Of a stretch of DNA of 64,000 nt, positions 10,062-20,478 are shown one piece after another. The stretch's first letter is position 1, and the number at the start of each line of letters is the position of its first letter. The notes under the pieces are model-generated. The model did no database searches. It was not told the DNA's origin and saw nothing but the letters and a program-made list of their open reading frames with translations. The translations under genes and the position numbers were made by a program. The DNA comes from Sebastes aleutianus (lineage: Eukaryota > Chordata > Actinopteri > Perciformes > Sebastidae), in assembly GCA_916700875.1 (NCBI GenBank), contig CAKAKS010000066.1:31784490-31848489 (forward strand), given 5' to 3'.

Positions 10062-13000
10062 CTGAGAGGACAAAAGAAATATATGAGAAATATTTACACA
10101 GCACTTATTTAACAAATAATTTGATTTGTGTGCGATTTTCTCCTGTAAGTAGTCATTTGGAGGATATCAAACCCTTGTCATAACTATCTAGATGTACTAA
10201 ATGTTCAACCAGATGCACCAAGAAATGCACAAGGCTGTCTGTAGCTGCTAGAAGATTTACATTAAACAGGAATTTTCTTTTTAAGAGCACGATGACACAA
10301 GTGAAGCACATACTTAATCAAAAAAATCTTATGAAAAACAGCATAGTTTAAACACAATGGTTAGCAAAGCAAGGAGACCACACTCTGGCGTCAGCTGAGC
10401 CGCGACCACAGAGTCGGCCGGCGGCACAAACCTGCAGACAAAATAACGGATGACATTGGCATGACACACGATGATCTCGAAGCTGTCCTCCTTCTGCTTG
10501 GCGTCGGCCCGGTGGATGTAGCGGCGGAAGGCTGCCTCAATGCGAGCTCCGTCTTCGTGGTACTGCTGGAGGATGGTAGAGAGGTTGAGAGCCACCTTTG
10601 TCACATGAAGGGGTTCTGTTCGAACCCCTCCGTCAGTACAGACACGTTAACGTGATGCTGCTGTGCATTGTGGGGAATGTATGAAGAGTTTTGTTCCAAA
10701 ATGAGGCCAACTATATGGAAAATGTTACTTCTGCTAAAAGGCTAAATCGGCACTGAATCACTGAGGGAAGAAAACGGTTTACATGGGTTGTTTATAGGAT
10801 TGAAGTATAGTCTTTCTGTCATGGTGCTACCATTTTCTAAGCTCTTCTTTTAGATGGAAATTTCCCCAAGATAAAAACTCAACAGCAATGTGTCTTTCTA
10901 GAAACAGTGTCCTGGTTAGTATTGGTAATAGACGTGTCAAAAATATCGAAGTATCGATACTGAATATTTGACACGGTTTCTATACTCATTTTCCACAGCA
11001 TCGATACGCGGATACCAGCTGTGCTTTCTTCTCTCTATTCTCTCCGTCAGCGAGTTGACACACACACAGCTATTTATCTTTAAATTCTCTTAAATAACAT
11101 GCCCTAAATGTTGTGTCAATTACCCCCGTGGTATTGAAAAATGGCATTGGATATCCATATTTTTTCAAGGTATTGTGTGAAAGTTAGAAATTCCAGTATC
11201 GTGACAACACTAATGGATAATCCCTGCCTGTCAACAGTTTTCTTTGTAACCACATTTTACTGAAGGTAGCTGGGCTCATGGATTACCAAGAGTAACCAGG
11301 ACAGTTTCTTCTGAAAAGTTACACACTTTAGATGTTGAATATTTTTCAGTGGTGTGAAGAAACCTGAAATCCACCGGCATGGCTAGATATCATTTTGGTA
11401 AATTTTTTTAATTGGGTAAATCAAACCCTGAAAGTCTTATCATTTACCAAATGGTTTCGTAACAATGCATTATGTCCATTTAAATGATTTATAATAGAAA
11501 GACTGATCCTCAGCTGCCAGACTCCTTCAAACGTTGGCATTTTGGAAATGTACTCTTCCTATGACCCATTCCTGTGGCAGTGCACTGATGTATTGGCTTC
11601 TTATTTTGGCAGCTGTAAGCCTAAACAAGCATTTGACAGGACACCTGCACAGACATGTGGGCAGCAGAAAGCTACCTAAACAATAAATCAGGCCTACAGC
11701 CCGCTCTAGAGGTAGAGTGTGTGTGTAGCTTCTCTCACCACAGCGTCGGGCTTCCAGTGAGTAACGGGTGGAACCGGCTCGATAGGTGCGCCCTCTCTCA
11801 GCAAATCACAGCTCACCAGATCCACTCCTGGACCCGTATCACATTCGGGGCAGAGGAAAAATGTTAATATACTTTTGTGACATTCAGCATTTCTGCACCT
11901 GCGTTAATTTGTGCTGTACGGAATCTGGGTTGCTTTACAGGAAAAAGTAACCGGATACAACAATTAATAAACAGGATATGAATTGCCAATGTATCGCAAC
12001 AGCGTTATGTATTAACCAACAACTTTAACATGTATTTAAGTATGAACATTTTCAGCATTAGGATAATATTGTAATTAGATCTTGATATGTTAACCACACA
12101 CATATTTGAAGTGGCATACATGCTGGCCAAAATGATATGGGTACATAAGTACTTTGTACTTTGTTATTATCACATAATTTGTCTAATAAACTCTCTCAGC
12201 TGACATTGGGCGAAGGTCGCCAGACTATCACAGGGCTGACACATAGAGACAGACAACCATTCACGCTCACATTCACACCTACGGGCAATTTAGAGTCAAC
12301 AATTAACCTAACCTGCATGTCTTTGGACTGTGGGAGGAAGCCAGAGAACACCGTAATTTAAATTCCATAGTTTTGACCAATTTGTTTCTGCATTAAAAAC
12401 GTTTACAATTAAATTGAAATTCCTGTTAATTTTGAAACATTTTACCAAGTTGCTGGTGCACGATTTATTATGTTAATAATATATAATTCAGTAGATTTAA
12501 ATCTATGTATTTATTTGTTACATTTTGTTTTACGAAGTTAGGAAAACAATGATCCCAGTCACTTCCACACAGTGAGGCATACAGCTTATTAATTAAACAC
12601 TGATACCGGATCGGTACTCGGTATCGGCCGATACCCAAAGGATCAGTGCATCCCGAGGAAAAATGCATTACTGTGAGAAGGCAAAAACTACTTTAACTAT
12701 TGATTGCTTTTAAGAACCACAAATATAACAATATGTATGATGACTGTGGGTTTACAGCTAACATCTACTGTTATATACACTAGAGTTGAAAAGCATCATT
12801 ACACCTGTACCTTAAACCTTAATTTTGGATGGTTTTCTTTTACTTTTATTGTTCATATGAAATTAATCCTATGAAATCTTATAAACTGAAATAGTGCTTA
12901 GAGCAATAGAAATTAACTTGACTCCCCCCCCCCCCCTAAATTTATCAAATTGATTCCAGACTTGGGGAAACTAACTGGTGTTTGAGGTGCAGTTCTAAAA

Positions 13001-14175
13001 GACAGTGTGGCATCTATCCACTACCTGAGAGGTGTTTGCTGATGATATTTGCCGTCTCTGTGGCCCTGGCCATGCTGGAGTGGACCAGAACATCATACTT
13101 GAGCCCCAAAGCTGCCAACCGCTGGCCCGTGAACTCAGCCTGCTCACGACCTGGAAGTGGAGACACAACGGCCGTTAGAACAAATGTCTGGTCTGTTAGA
13201 AACGGTCAGGGAAAATGTGGGTAGGACAACAGGGGGGGAGCAAACAAGGACCTAATGGAGTGAGGATCCTCTCCTTGTCGCTGATCCCACTCAGGTTGTA
13301 CTGGGAGTGTCTGATGAGGAGGATGTTGCGTGTAGCTTTTGGTTTGCCGTTGTCCTGCTCGGAGCTGGGGTCTTCAGTAGCTGGAGCTGGAGTCTTCTTC
13401 CCATTAGTCAGAGCAGCTGGGTCTCTCCTAAACAGAGAGGTCAGACCAGGTCATCAAGAGATTAGAGGGGGCTTTGACTGACATGGTTAACATAAGAGAT
13501 GGAAAACTGGGTTAACACAACTGTGATGTAAGGTGATGATCAATAGAATACTTTGAGAACTTCCAAACATATTGTTTTGAGGACACCCTAAACCAAACTC
13601 AGTTTAAAAATGTGCTACTTGTAGCTGACTGGCTTGTGGGCAACATTGGAGCTCGAAGAATAAGGATCAAGACATCTCATAAGTCCTTATGGGCCACCCT
13701 TATATTCAGTATGCATCCCTCACACCAGTTCAGTTTATCAAGATATTAAAATGTTGTCCAATATGTACTTCTACAAAATCAACCTGAATCTCACCGTGTT
13801 GGACAGTCTGTTATTAAACTGATGTATTGTGACAGAGGTTTGGCGTGGCGTTCACTCTACACAGAGGTGCACAATGGAGGGAACAAAACGCTACTAAATA
13901 ATGAAACAGGAAAGAGACAGCGCGTCTAGAGACACCTACTTGTCCCAGTTGAAGTCCCAGGCGTGTCCAGTGGGTGCTGGTGTGTGGCTGGCCGGTGTCC
14001 ACGCCGGCTGCGCAGCTTGAAGAACCGTGGTGAACCTCGACCACCGACCGGCCGCCGCCTCTCCGCGCTGCTCACCGAGGTATCCGCGGGAGTCCGCGGC
14101 GGCAGCAGCGAACACCAGGACGGCCGAGCCTCCGGCGAGACCAAACACGAGTTTCAAAGTTTTCCTGTACGACAT
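9911..14175 (-). CDS. pgam5: pgam5, mitochondrial Ser/Thr protein phosphatase, complete
   Basis: PGAM5 belongs to the histidine-phosphatase superfamily but acts as a Ser/Thr protein phosphatase anchored in mitochondrial membranes, with roles in mitophagy, fission (DRP1) and cell death. Six exons (14175-13940, 13427-13252, 13150-13025, 11827-11739, 10565-10432, 10061-9911) sum to 912 nt, i.e. 303 residues plus TGA, all joining in frame. Residues ~7-27 form a hydrophobic anchor. The multimerisation motif WDFNWD is at 73-78, the phosphohistidine motif LIRHSQY has His119, LREGAPIEP has Glu191, and VCHANVIRY has His244. The C terminus is FMPPDKLTRT. The ATG was chosen because it precedes the anchor and sits in a GC-rich 5' block. 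The NxE[S/T]GE KEAP1-binding motif expected between WDxNWD and RHS is not visible. The gene is convergent with ankle2. Confidence 0.97.
10432..10565 (-). CDS. pgam5: pgam5 exon 5 with second active-site His
   Basis: The acceptor atcctccag precedes 10565; the donor gtttgt starts at 10431. It encodes QYHEDGARIEAAFRRYIHRA and EIIVCHANVIRYFVC. His244 in CHANVIRY is the second catalytic histidine. Confidence 0.95.
10925..11213. mobile_element. Short non-autonomous element in pgam5 intron
   Basis: Ends mirror each other: gtgtcaaaaatatcgaagta on the left, and on the right the reverse complement of a TAGTGTTGTCACGATACTG end. About 290 bp with no ORF. It resembles a dispersed fish repeat; the class was not determined. 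Confidence 0.6.
11739..11827 (-). CDS. pgam5: pgam5 exon 4
   Basis: The acceptor gggtccag precedes 11827; the donor gtgaga starts at 11738. It encodes VDLVSCDLLREGAPIEPVPP and THWKPDAV, containing the conserved LREGAPIEP loop. Confidence 0.94.
12197..12353 (+). repeat. Dispersed repeat fragment, unclassified (pgam5 intron)
   Basis: The stretch cgaaggtcgccagactatca through cctgcatgtctttggactgt and gggaggaag is one I recognise as widely dispersed in fish genomes, often adjoining LINE-type sequence. It is short and truncated, and its family is unsure. Confidence 0.5.
12440..12658 (-). mobile_element. hAT-like element fragment (tagggatgcac family)
   Basis: Read on the minus strand it begins tcgggatgcactgatc with gtatcggccgataccgag. 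It shares tgtgtggaagtgactgggat and aacaaataaatacatagat with the element at 21080-21907. The far end is truncated. Confidence 0.72.
13025..13150 (-). CDS. pgam5: pgam5 exon 3
   Basis: The acceptor cttccag precedes 13150; the donor gtag starts at 13024. It encodes REQAEFTGQRLAALGLKYD and VHSSMARATETANIISKHLS, matching the PGAM fold. Confidence 0.95.
13252..13427 (-). CDS. pgam5: pgam5 exon 2 with catalytic RHS
   Basis: The acceptor ...gtttag precedes 13427; the donor GT is at 13251-13250. It carries a Ser/Pro/Lys-rich linker and then NILLIRHSQYNLSGISDKER and LTPL. His119 of RHS is the phosphohistidine nucleophile of the superfamily. Confidence 0.95.
13940..14175 (-). CDS. pgam5: pgam5 exon 1
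   Basis: ATG is at 14175-14173 (minus strand). The exon encodes MSYRKTLKLVFGLAGGSAVL, an Ala-rich membrane segment, and WDFNWD. The donor is GT at 13939-13938 and splits a Lys codon (AA+G). Confidence 0.95.
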
Positions 14176-14450
14176 CCTGCGACTACTGCTGCTAGCTAAT
14201 TAACGTTAGCCGAGCTTAACCGGTTTACCGTTACCACGATGTGAAGCTGTCTCTCTCCTCTCTAGTGTGTTTGCTTTCGGTTGCTTTAATGGCGTTTAAT
14301 AACAAACTCCAGCAAAGGAACCAAAACACGCCTTTTGTGCCTCAATATGAAAGGTTCCCGGGCGGAGGCTCTTAGCTGGGAACTAAACATACAGTCAAGA
14401 GACAGAGACAGAAAGCTAATCTGAGCAGCAGTTTCCTACAAACATTACGG
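14176..14450 (-). promoter_or_regulatory. pgam5: pgam5 promoter region / 5' UTR
   Basis: The ~240 bp just upstream of the ATG are moderately GC-rich and contain no repeat, continuing the CpG-rich composition of exon 1 (13960-14110). No TATA box is obvious. The next 100 bp are LINE tail sequence, so the promoter is probably compact. Confidence 0.45.
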
Positions 14451-14525
14451 TTCTTCTTCTTCTTCTTCTTCTTCTTCTGGTGAATCGAAACCAACTTTCA
14501 GGTGCATACCGCCACCTACTGTACA
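14451..14525 (-). mobile_element. LINE 3' tail with (GAA)n, near pgam5 promoter
   Basis: Read on the minus strand, ...gtaggtggcggtatgcacct ends in a (GAA)9-type tail (plus strand (TTC)n at 14451-14478). A similar arrangement recurs at 16708-16785. It fits the 3' end of an I/Nimb-type LINE in fish; classification is from memory. Confidence 0.55.
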
Positions 14526-14551
14526 ACAGTAACATCATGTCATTTTACACA

Positions 14552-15241
14552 TACATTCAAGTTTTTTTCCTTTGGAGGCAAGAAGGATTATGGGCAACCT
14601 CTGACCAAGGCCATCAGGTCCTTACTCTCTCAAAAGCAGATATTAATTCACTTAAAGTGAATTTCTATGTTCTGACAAGCAGTTTGACAGTGGTTCATCC
14701 ACTCCAGCTGCAATCAGGATGATTACGTTGTATTTAATATAGAGCTGTCGCTGTTGGAGAGGAGATAACAGCAGGGAGAGTGATGTGTCTGGTCTGAATC
14801 ATCATTCCCACATACATTCTCCTCTACCCCCAGGTGAATGGATTATCAGTGAAATGATCAGCTCAATCTCACATTCGTGAGGAACCCCTGAGGAGGGATC
14901 ATGTTGAAACCTCTGACCTGGACTGAGGACTATTGAGATAAATCATCCAACCTTTAGCCTACTCAGATCCATGTTGTCATCTGCCAAAGTATAAAACTGC
15001 TGGGGGGGGGTTTACAGTGTTTTAAAGACTGTACATGTTGGGTGTGTAGATGATGTGTCACTGTATTTCTGTCATTTCTAACACATATTTTTACTTAAAG
15101 CTGCAGTAGGTAGAATAGGAGCAAATATGTTTTAAAAAAAAAATATTTTTATGAATTGGTCACTATATCCTGACAGTAGTGCATGAGACAGGTAATCTGA
15201 AAAAATCATGTGTCCTCTGGTGCTCCTAATTGCATCTGCAT
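14552..15241 (+). repeat. Copy A of a ~0.7 kb direct duplication
   Basis: This block is near-identical over its length to 22087-22866 (shared landmarks: ttggaggcaagaaggattat, gagataacagcag, caatctcacattcgtgagga, gtacatgttgggtgtgtaga). It includes the start of a TTAA-flanked element. Copy B has about 65 bp that copy A lacks. Confidence 0.9.
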
Positions 15242-15265
15242 TTTACACATTACTGCTCCTCTTAA
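15095..15265 (+). mobile_element. TTAA-flanked element, internally deleted
   Basis: Begins TTAAAGCTGCAGTAGGTAGA and appears to end tactgctcctcTTAA. It is the same family as 22714-23047, 33012-33831 and 47425-48067, but only about 170 bp long. The right end is the less certain one. Confidence 0.6.
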
Positions 15266-16089
15266 ATTCTACCCACCAATCCTGTGTCTCTTAAGAACAT
15301 TAATAATAATAATAATAATAGTGCCTTCCTGGTGCCTTCAACCCCCCTCACCCTCTGTTCCCAGCATCCCCATCAAATACCAACTAGTCCATGAGCCAGG
15401 GGGTTGGTCGTGCAACTTTGGAGGGACCAGGTCTCATAGTGATTTTTTTAAAGGTCTACGTCCCTAGTGTTGGGAAATGCACGATAGCATTGCAGCAATG
15501 GTAGCTTTCTATGTGCTATCACTCCTTTTTTCATCCCTCCATCATTCAATTTTTTCCATCTTTTTTTCGCCATTTTACACATAGATCCAAGAGGGTAACC
15601 AACACACAATATCATGAAGTCATATATCATTGTAAAGCTTAAACTATAATCGATCCATCGGTCACATTGTCATGACACTGAGTTCAAGAGAATTTGACCT
15701 TTGACCTCTAATGCTGCAATTGGGCAAATTCTGAATGCCATGCCAAATGCCCTTATAACTAACTTCATATTGATCTGATGTGCCCATGGATAGTTCCAAC
15801 ATAAAGAGCACAAAAGAGCTTTAAAATGATATATTATATGAATGACAACATTAACAACATTTCTTATGAGAATAAACATAACTTTGTGCAGTTTGTATCT
15901 GCCCGATCCAGTAACTCTTTCCAACACTTGGGACATAGACCTTTAAAAAAATCACTATGAGACCTGGTCCCTCCAAAGTGGCACGACGGCTATATTTTGG
16001 GGGTTTGGCTCATGGACTAAATCCCGTTCCTCCTCTCTGACTTGGTCCTGTAATCTTTGTCTTTCAGCCTCATACTTTTTTACAATGAA

Positions 16090-16710
16090 TTAGGATATGC
16101 TGCACATTTTCTTTAACAAAACAATTCCCACACTTGTCACTGTTCCGTTTTCCCCCATTAAAGCCAAAGTGCTATTAAGACCTGTGTGATCCAGTCTGAG
16201 TCTTGTTATGATGATTTCCTCCCTTCTGTTCCTTTCTTTATATTTCTTTGTTATGACCGACTTTTGTATTCTGAAATATCTCCTTCCTTTCTGGTCCTCC
16301 TCCCATCTTTTCTGCCCTATCTCCACTCCTTTCCTCTTAATCACCGCTTTTCTTTCTCCTTTCCCAAGTAAAGCTGGTACTGTTATTTCCTTTTGCAATG
16401 AACTTTTTGCTAGTTTATCGGCAAACTCATTCCCTTTCACCCACTCGTGTGCTGGAACCCAACAGAATAGTACATCTATACCCCCTCTATGCAGTCTTAG
16501 CAAGCTACAGTACAGTTCAATGAGTAGATTTTCCCTTACAGCTTTTGTTGACTGCTTTCCAAAACAGCTTTTGAATCAGTGCACATTATCACTCTGTCAG
16601 ATCTGACCTCTTCAGCCCACTGTAATGCAATAATGATTGCCACTAATTCTGCTGTATATACTGACACCTGGTCTGAAATCCTTTTGGAGATAGATATTTT
16701 GGTGGTCTTC
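16090..16710 (-). pseudogene. I-type LINE ORF2 fragment: RNase H domain
   Basis: On the minus strand the reading gives SVYTAELVAIIIALQWAEEV, an MCTDSKA block, then after a frameshift FCWVPAHEWVKGNEFADKLA. These are the Glu, Asp and His/Asp landmarks of a retroelement RNase H. A degenerate C-terminal stretch follows. The frameshift, stops and missing reverse transcriptase mark it as dead. A separate (TTC)n tail lies at 16708-16725. Confidence 0.8.
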
Positions 16711-16926
16711 TTCTTCTTCTCCTTTGAGGTTTAAAGGCAGCTGACATCCTCAGTGTAACATTACTGCCACCTGCTGAAGGTAGTTAACTCCTACAGTGTC
16801 CTCCCATCACTCCTGTTCTCCTGAATTTGCAATTATATTCTGTTTCTCTAGATAATACATTAGTCTGTCATTTACCATTCGTGCCATCTGTTTATGTGCT
16901 ATGTTAGTGTTCATTTGTTGTCTTAC

Positions 16927-17060
16927 TTGCACGGCCGTCCCTAGATTTTTGGGGGCCCTTAGTAGGATTTGGATTTGGGGGCCTCCTGTGTTGCTACTTT
17001 GTATTGTAAATATTAGTTTAAGCACACATAATGTACAAATTAGCATGTAAAGAATAAAGT
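16927..17060. repeat. Dispersed repeat fragment, unclassified
   Basis: Around cacggccgtccctagatttt tgggggcc the sequence looks like the end of a common fish repeat. Its limits are not resolved. The flanking 17060-17880 holds only AT-rich sequence without recognisable genes. Confidence 0.35.
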
Positions 17061-17881
17061 GGGGCCTATTAGCAGCAACACTATTGTTAAATAGACTACA
17101 GTAGGCCTATTTGTCTATTACCCACTAACCCTATGAATGGTTCTTATGTTCTCATTGGAAAGATGTCCAAATGTAAAAAAAGATATGACACGACCATATG
17201 ATGCACAAGGAACCACATGGTGAAGAACATACATTTATTACAAATAGCGCACTGTTTAAATAACATGTTAACATAAAATTGCCCAATAAAATGAACCAAG
17301 CGGCAGTTAGTTTGGAGCACTAGTTTAATCTTATTTTAATTGAATGTATTTTTTTTTATTGATTATTATTACAGTGACCTTTCATATACTACGGTTTAAA
17401 GTAGATTTGTGCTAATCCCTATGAGGAACCTCTAATCATTTGTAATGACAGTAAATTCCAAACTGGTTTAAACATACACCATGCAGGCGTATAAGGACAT
17501 ATCATATCGGCTGCAATATGAAAAGAATCATACCACTTTCTTAAACCGAATTCCAAATGTAATTTATTTAACTTAAATCGTGGGCGGCAGTGCTGGGAAA
17601 CTGTCTCCCAATCTGTGTTGACTTTCATACTTGTCTTGTTTATTCATTTTGTTTAACTTATCATATCTAATAAAACCGCAAAATGTGTTTTTTTTTAACC
17701 ACAGAATCCTGGGAGTGCTTGTTTAGGGGACAGTAATTTACAGTATTTCTTGGCAAAAATGGCACAAAAAATGGCACGAACTGTCAGTTTTTCTTTAGGA
17801 AGTTCAATTTTTATTTTGCTATTGTCTCATGTTCATTAAAAACAAAAAGATTTCTGCTCCCATCTATTTAAAAAAAAAAAA

Positions 17882-18596
17882 GAATAATGCTTTCTTTATT
17901 GAACTCATACTCATTAACAGAGGTACAGATACATAGACAGGTGAAAAAATAACAAGACAAAAAGAAGACAAAACAAAAATAATTACATATACATTTCATA
18001 ATGCCAGAGTTTGTGTTTATGTTATATACATCATATTATAATAATTTAATAATTTATAAGTCTTAATGGCTTTCTTGTTTTTAATATTGGATGTGATGGT
18101 GCTATACTGTTTGAATTCATTAATAAAGTGCAGGAAAGTTGACTTGATTCCTGACCATTTTGTCTTATGAATAAGACATTTTCCCAAAATAATAAATAAT
18201 TGTATGTTATTTCTAATCTTATCGTGACTAAAATATATCATTACATCAAACATATTTATTTCAACATTCATCTTCAGTTTCTTTTGTAGAAAGTTGGCTA
18301 CATCCATCCAGAACATTCTTGTATGTATACAGTGAAAGAATAGATAGGAAATACTCTCTTTTTCAAGTCCACAGAAATCACATTTGTAATCAATATCCAG
18401 CTTGAATCTTTTTAACACAATTTTTACCAGGTACATTCTATGTAATATCTTGAAAGACACTTCCTTAAGTTTGTTATTGATACAGTATTTATCACAAATT
18501 TTCCGAGCTTTCTCCTGCTGTATATCCTCAAATAAGGAAGACCAAAAACATCTAGATGAAGGGACTCGCTCCCATCCATCACTTCCTTTTCCCTAA
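17882..18596 (-). pseudogene. L1-type LINE ORF2 C-terminal fragment
   Basis: On the minus strand an open frame of 147 codons (18460-18017) reads FKILHRMYLVK, then CDFCGLEKESISYLFFHC and FWMDVANFL. This is the Cys/His C-terminal domain of L1-like ORF2 proteins. The same domain extends upstream in another frame (DIQQEKARKICDKYCINN near 18540-18480). An AATAAA on the minus strand (plus TTTATT ~17893-17898) lies near the 3' end. It is 5'-truncated. Confidence 0.8.
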
Positions 18597-19135
18597 TTGC
18601 TAACACTGAGATTTAATGTTGATGTTGATCACAATAACTGCAACTTTTGTGAGACTGAGATTGAAACTACTGATCATCTGTTTTTCCACTGTATATATTC
18701 TGCAGCATTCTGGGAAGATTTGCAGGACTGGCTGTCCACCAGAATCCTACTACTTGCTCCTCTCACAAGAGAAAATATTGTGTTTGGTATTAACATGAAG
18801 GACATTAAGAGTGACTTGATATTGAACAATCTGATACTGCTGGCAAATCTTTTCATCCATGCATCCAAATGGAGGAAAATTAAACCCCTATTTTCCGTTT
18901 TCAAAAAGGACCTTGTGGACAATCATTTAATGAAAGGACAACATGCAAAGTCTCTCCTCAGAGCTTATGAAGAACTGAACATACTGTATATGATGATGAC
19001 CCCTAGAGCTACTATGGAAGAGTGCAGTCTTATTATTATTTATTTATGCATTTCTTTTTTGTTCCTTCAATTATTTTCTACCCTCTTTTATTTTTATTAT
19101 ATTATTTATTTTATAATTTAAGATATCTTTCCTAT
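18597..19135 (+). pseudogene. Second L1-type ORF2 C-terminal fragment, head to head
   Basis: A plus-strand frame reads RFNVDVDHNNCNFCETEIET, then DHLFFHCIYSAAFWEDLQDW and about 90 more residues ending in a hydrophobic, low-complexity tail. It is the same domain as 17882-18596 but differs at many residues, so it comes from another family or lineage. It abuts the other fragment at 18596/18597. Confidence 0.8.
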
Positions 19136-19861
19136 CTAATTGTGCCTATCTAAACTTCCATTTGCCTCCTTCCGAAACGATGACGACTTCCGCTCCTCAC
19201 CCCGCCCCTAGCCCAGCCAGTGAGTCCAACATGAACCACTAGAGGGCGATCTGATCCCTGAATCCTCAGTAGTAGTTCAGAGTAGTAGTCCTCCATGGTA
19301 GTAGCCCTGCTTACCGTCTGCTCTCTGTTACAAACTCCATTCACCATGCAACATTTCACTGGGGTCACATTAATGACCTACTGAGACGTTGATTTAGCCT
19401 CACAAATCAAAACAAGATGACAGTAAAATGTCAATTATTACAAAAAGCTTTGCAAACGTTGCCCTGCTTCTGCTTCTTCCATCCATCCTCTATGTTGGTG
19501 ATGGAGGACAGTGGCTGGCGTCATTTTAGCAACTTTAGTTTCACTTAAATGGTTGCCTATTGGTATACAATAACCACACCGGATTCAAGAGTGGAAGTGG
19601 ACTCTCTGTAAAAGCTACTAGGTCTGGTTTGTCCGTGTGTGTTTGTCTGTAGGTCAGAGAAACTACATTAAACTGCACGATTGTAAATGAAGTTTTGTGT
19701 TGCCAATAGAGAACACATCGTATCTGGAGCAGGAGCTAAACCTGCAGAGGAGCTTCTAAAATTGCTATTCTTCAACTTTGAGACATTTTGCGGTTAGATT
19801 ATTGTAATATACAGCTAAATTGAAAGAGGAGGCGAGGAAATTTTTTTTTTTTTTTTTTTTT
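19136..19861. other. Upstream flank of zdhhc8
   Basis: No gene is seen. A 21-base T run ends at 19861 (19841-19861) and may be the poly(A) of a minus-strand retroinsertion. The remainder is single-copy-looking sequence. Confidence 0.4.
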
Positions 19862-20279
19862 ATATTCGCAAAATCTCCTGGGTAATAAATAAATAAATGG
19901 CGCAGAGTGACTAATGCTTTCCGATGAAATGCTAATCAACACCATTGCTCCGATCATTCTCCCTCTGAAGACACTCGCAGGGTTTACACAGACAGAGGCT
20001 CCACCTATCCAGGCGGTTCAGTGAGCTCAGCAGTGGGCTGGATCTGGATCTGGAGGGCTGGATCTGGATCTGGACTGGGAGGGATCATCTCCAGTGAGTG
20101 AGCTGCTCTCTCTGTGTGTTCCTGCCTCTCTATCTGAGGATCTATGCGGCTCCAACGATTGCACAGAAGACCTACCTTTACTAGCCACAGAAAGGCCTGC
20201 ATACTGCACCCTGGACCGTTTTCTTTTCTACATGCGACTCCAATCGGAATAAATAATTGAGGAATGTGGAAATTACAGA
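19862..20279 (+). promoter_or_regulatory. zdhhc8: zdhhc8 promoter / 5' UTR
   Basis: Sequence leading to the zdhhc8 ATG. It contains a perfect tandem duplication of a 20-bp unit (20035-20054 and 20055-20074, gggctggatctggatctgga) and CT-rich stretches near 20100-20140. The transcription start cannot be placed from sequence. Confidence 0.5.
20232..20252 (+). promoter_or_regulatory. Upstream ORF 1 of zdhhc8
   Basis: ATG CGA CTC CAA TCG GAA TAA, a six-codon frame ending 27 bp before the main start. It matters only if transcription starts upstream of 20232. Confidence 0.5.
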
Positions 20280-20308
20280 ATGCCCACCAGCGCTGGAAAG
20301 AGATTTAA
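20264..20308 (+). promoter_or_regulatory. Upstream ORF 2, overlapping the zdhhc8 start
   Basis: A 14-codon frame (ATG at 20264, TAA at 20306-20308) in a different frame from the main ORF and running across its ATG. It has G at -3. Such an overlapping uORF usually lowers use of the main start; here it is an inference. Confidence 0.5.
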
Positions 20309-20383
20309 ACCCACCAAATACATCCCAGTGTCCACTGCTGCCACTCTCCTGGTGGGATCGACCACTTTATTTTTCGTTTTCAC
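20280..20383 (+). CDS. zdhhc8: zdhhc8 first coding exon (DHHC palmitoyltransferase N terminus)
   Basis: ATG at 20280 with A at -3. The exon encodes MPTSAGKRFKPTKYIPVSTA, then ATLLVGSTTLFFVF and two bases of a Thr codon before the donor gtaagt at 20384. This matches the start of ZDHHC5/ZDHHC8 proteins: a short basic cytosolic tail (GKRFKPTKY) followed by the first transmembrane helix. The wording YIPV...LLVGS..LFFVF is closer to ZDHHC8 than ZDHHC5 as I remember them. These enzymes S-palmitoylate membrane and synaptic proteins through a DHHC cysteine that would be encoded in later exons. No further exon was found in the window, so this is a partial gene with a first intron longer than 43 kb. 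A teleost paralogue suffix (a/b) cannot be decided. Confidence 0.85.
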
Positions 20384-20442
20384 GTAAGTTTGCATCGCTT
20401 CTTATATCTTCTCATTCGTTGCATGCCGGGCTTTTCCTCCAC

Positions 20443-20478
20443 TGTGTGTGTGTGTGTATGTGTGTGTGTGTGTGTGTG
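20443..20478. repeat. (GT)n microsatellite, interrupted
   Basis: GT dinucleotides with one TA interruption, 60 bp after the zdhhc8 donor. Confidence 0.9.

Noticed and set aside
16186..16606. Plus-strand frames opposite the RNase H fragment
   Set aside because: Hydrophobic shadow translations of the minus-strand LINE sequence.
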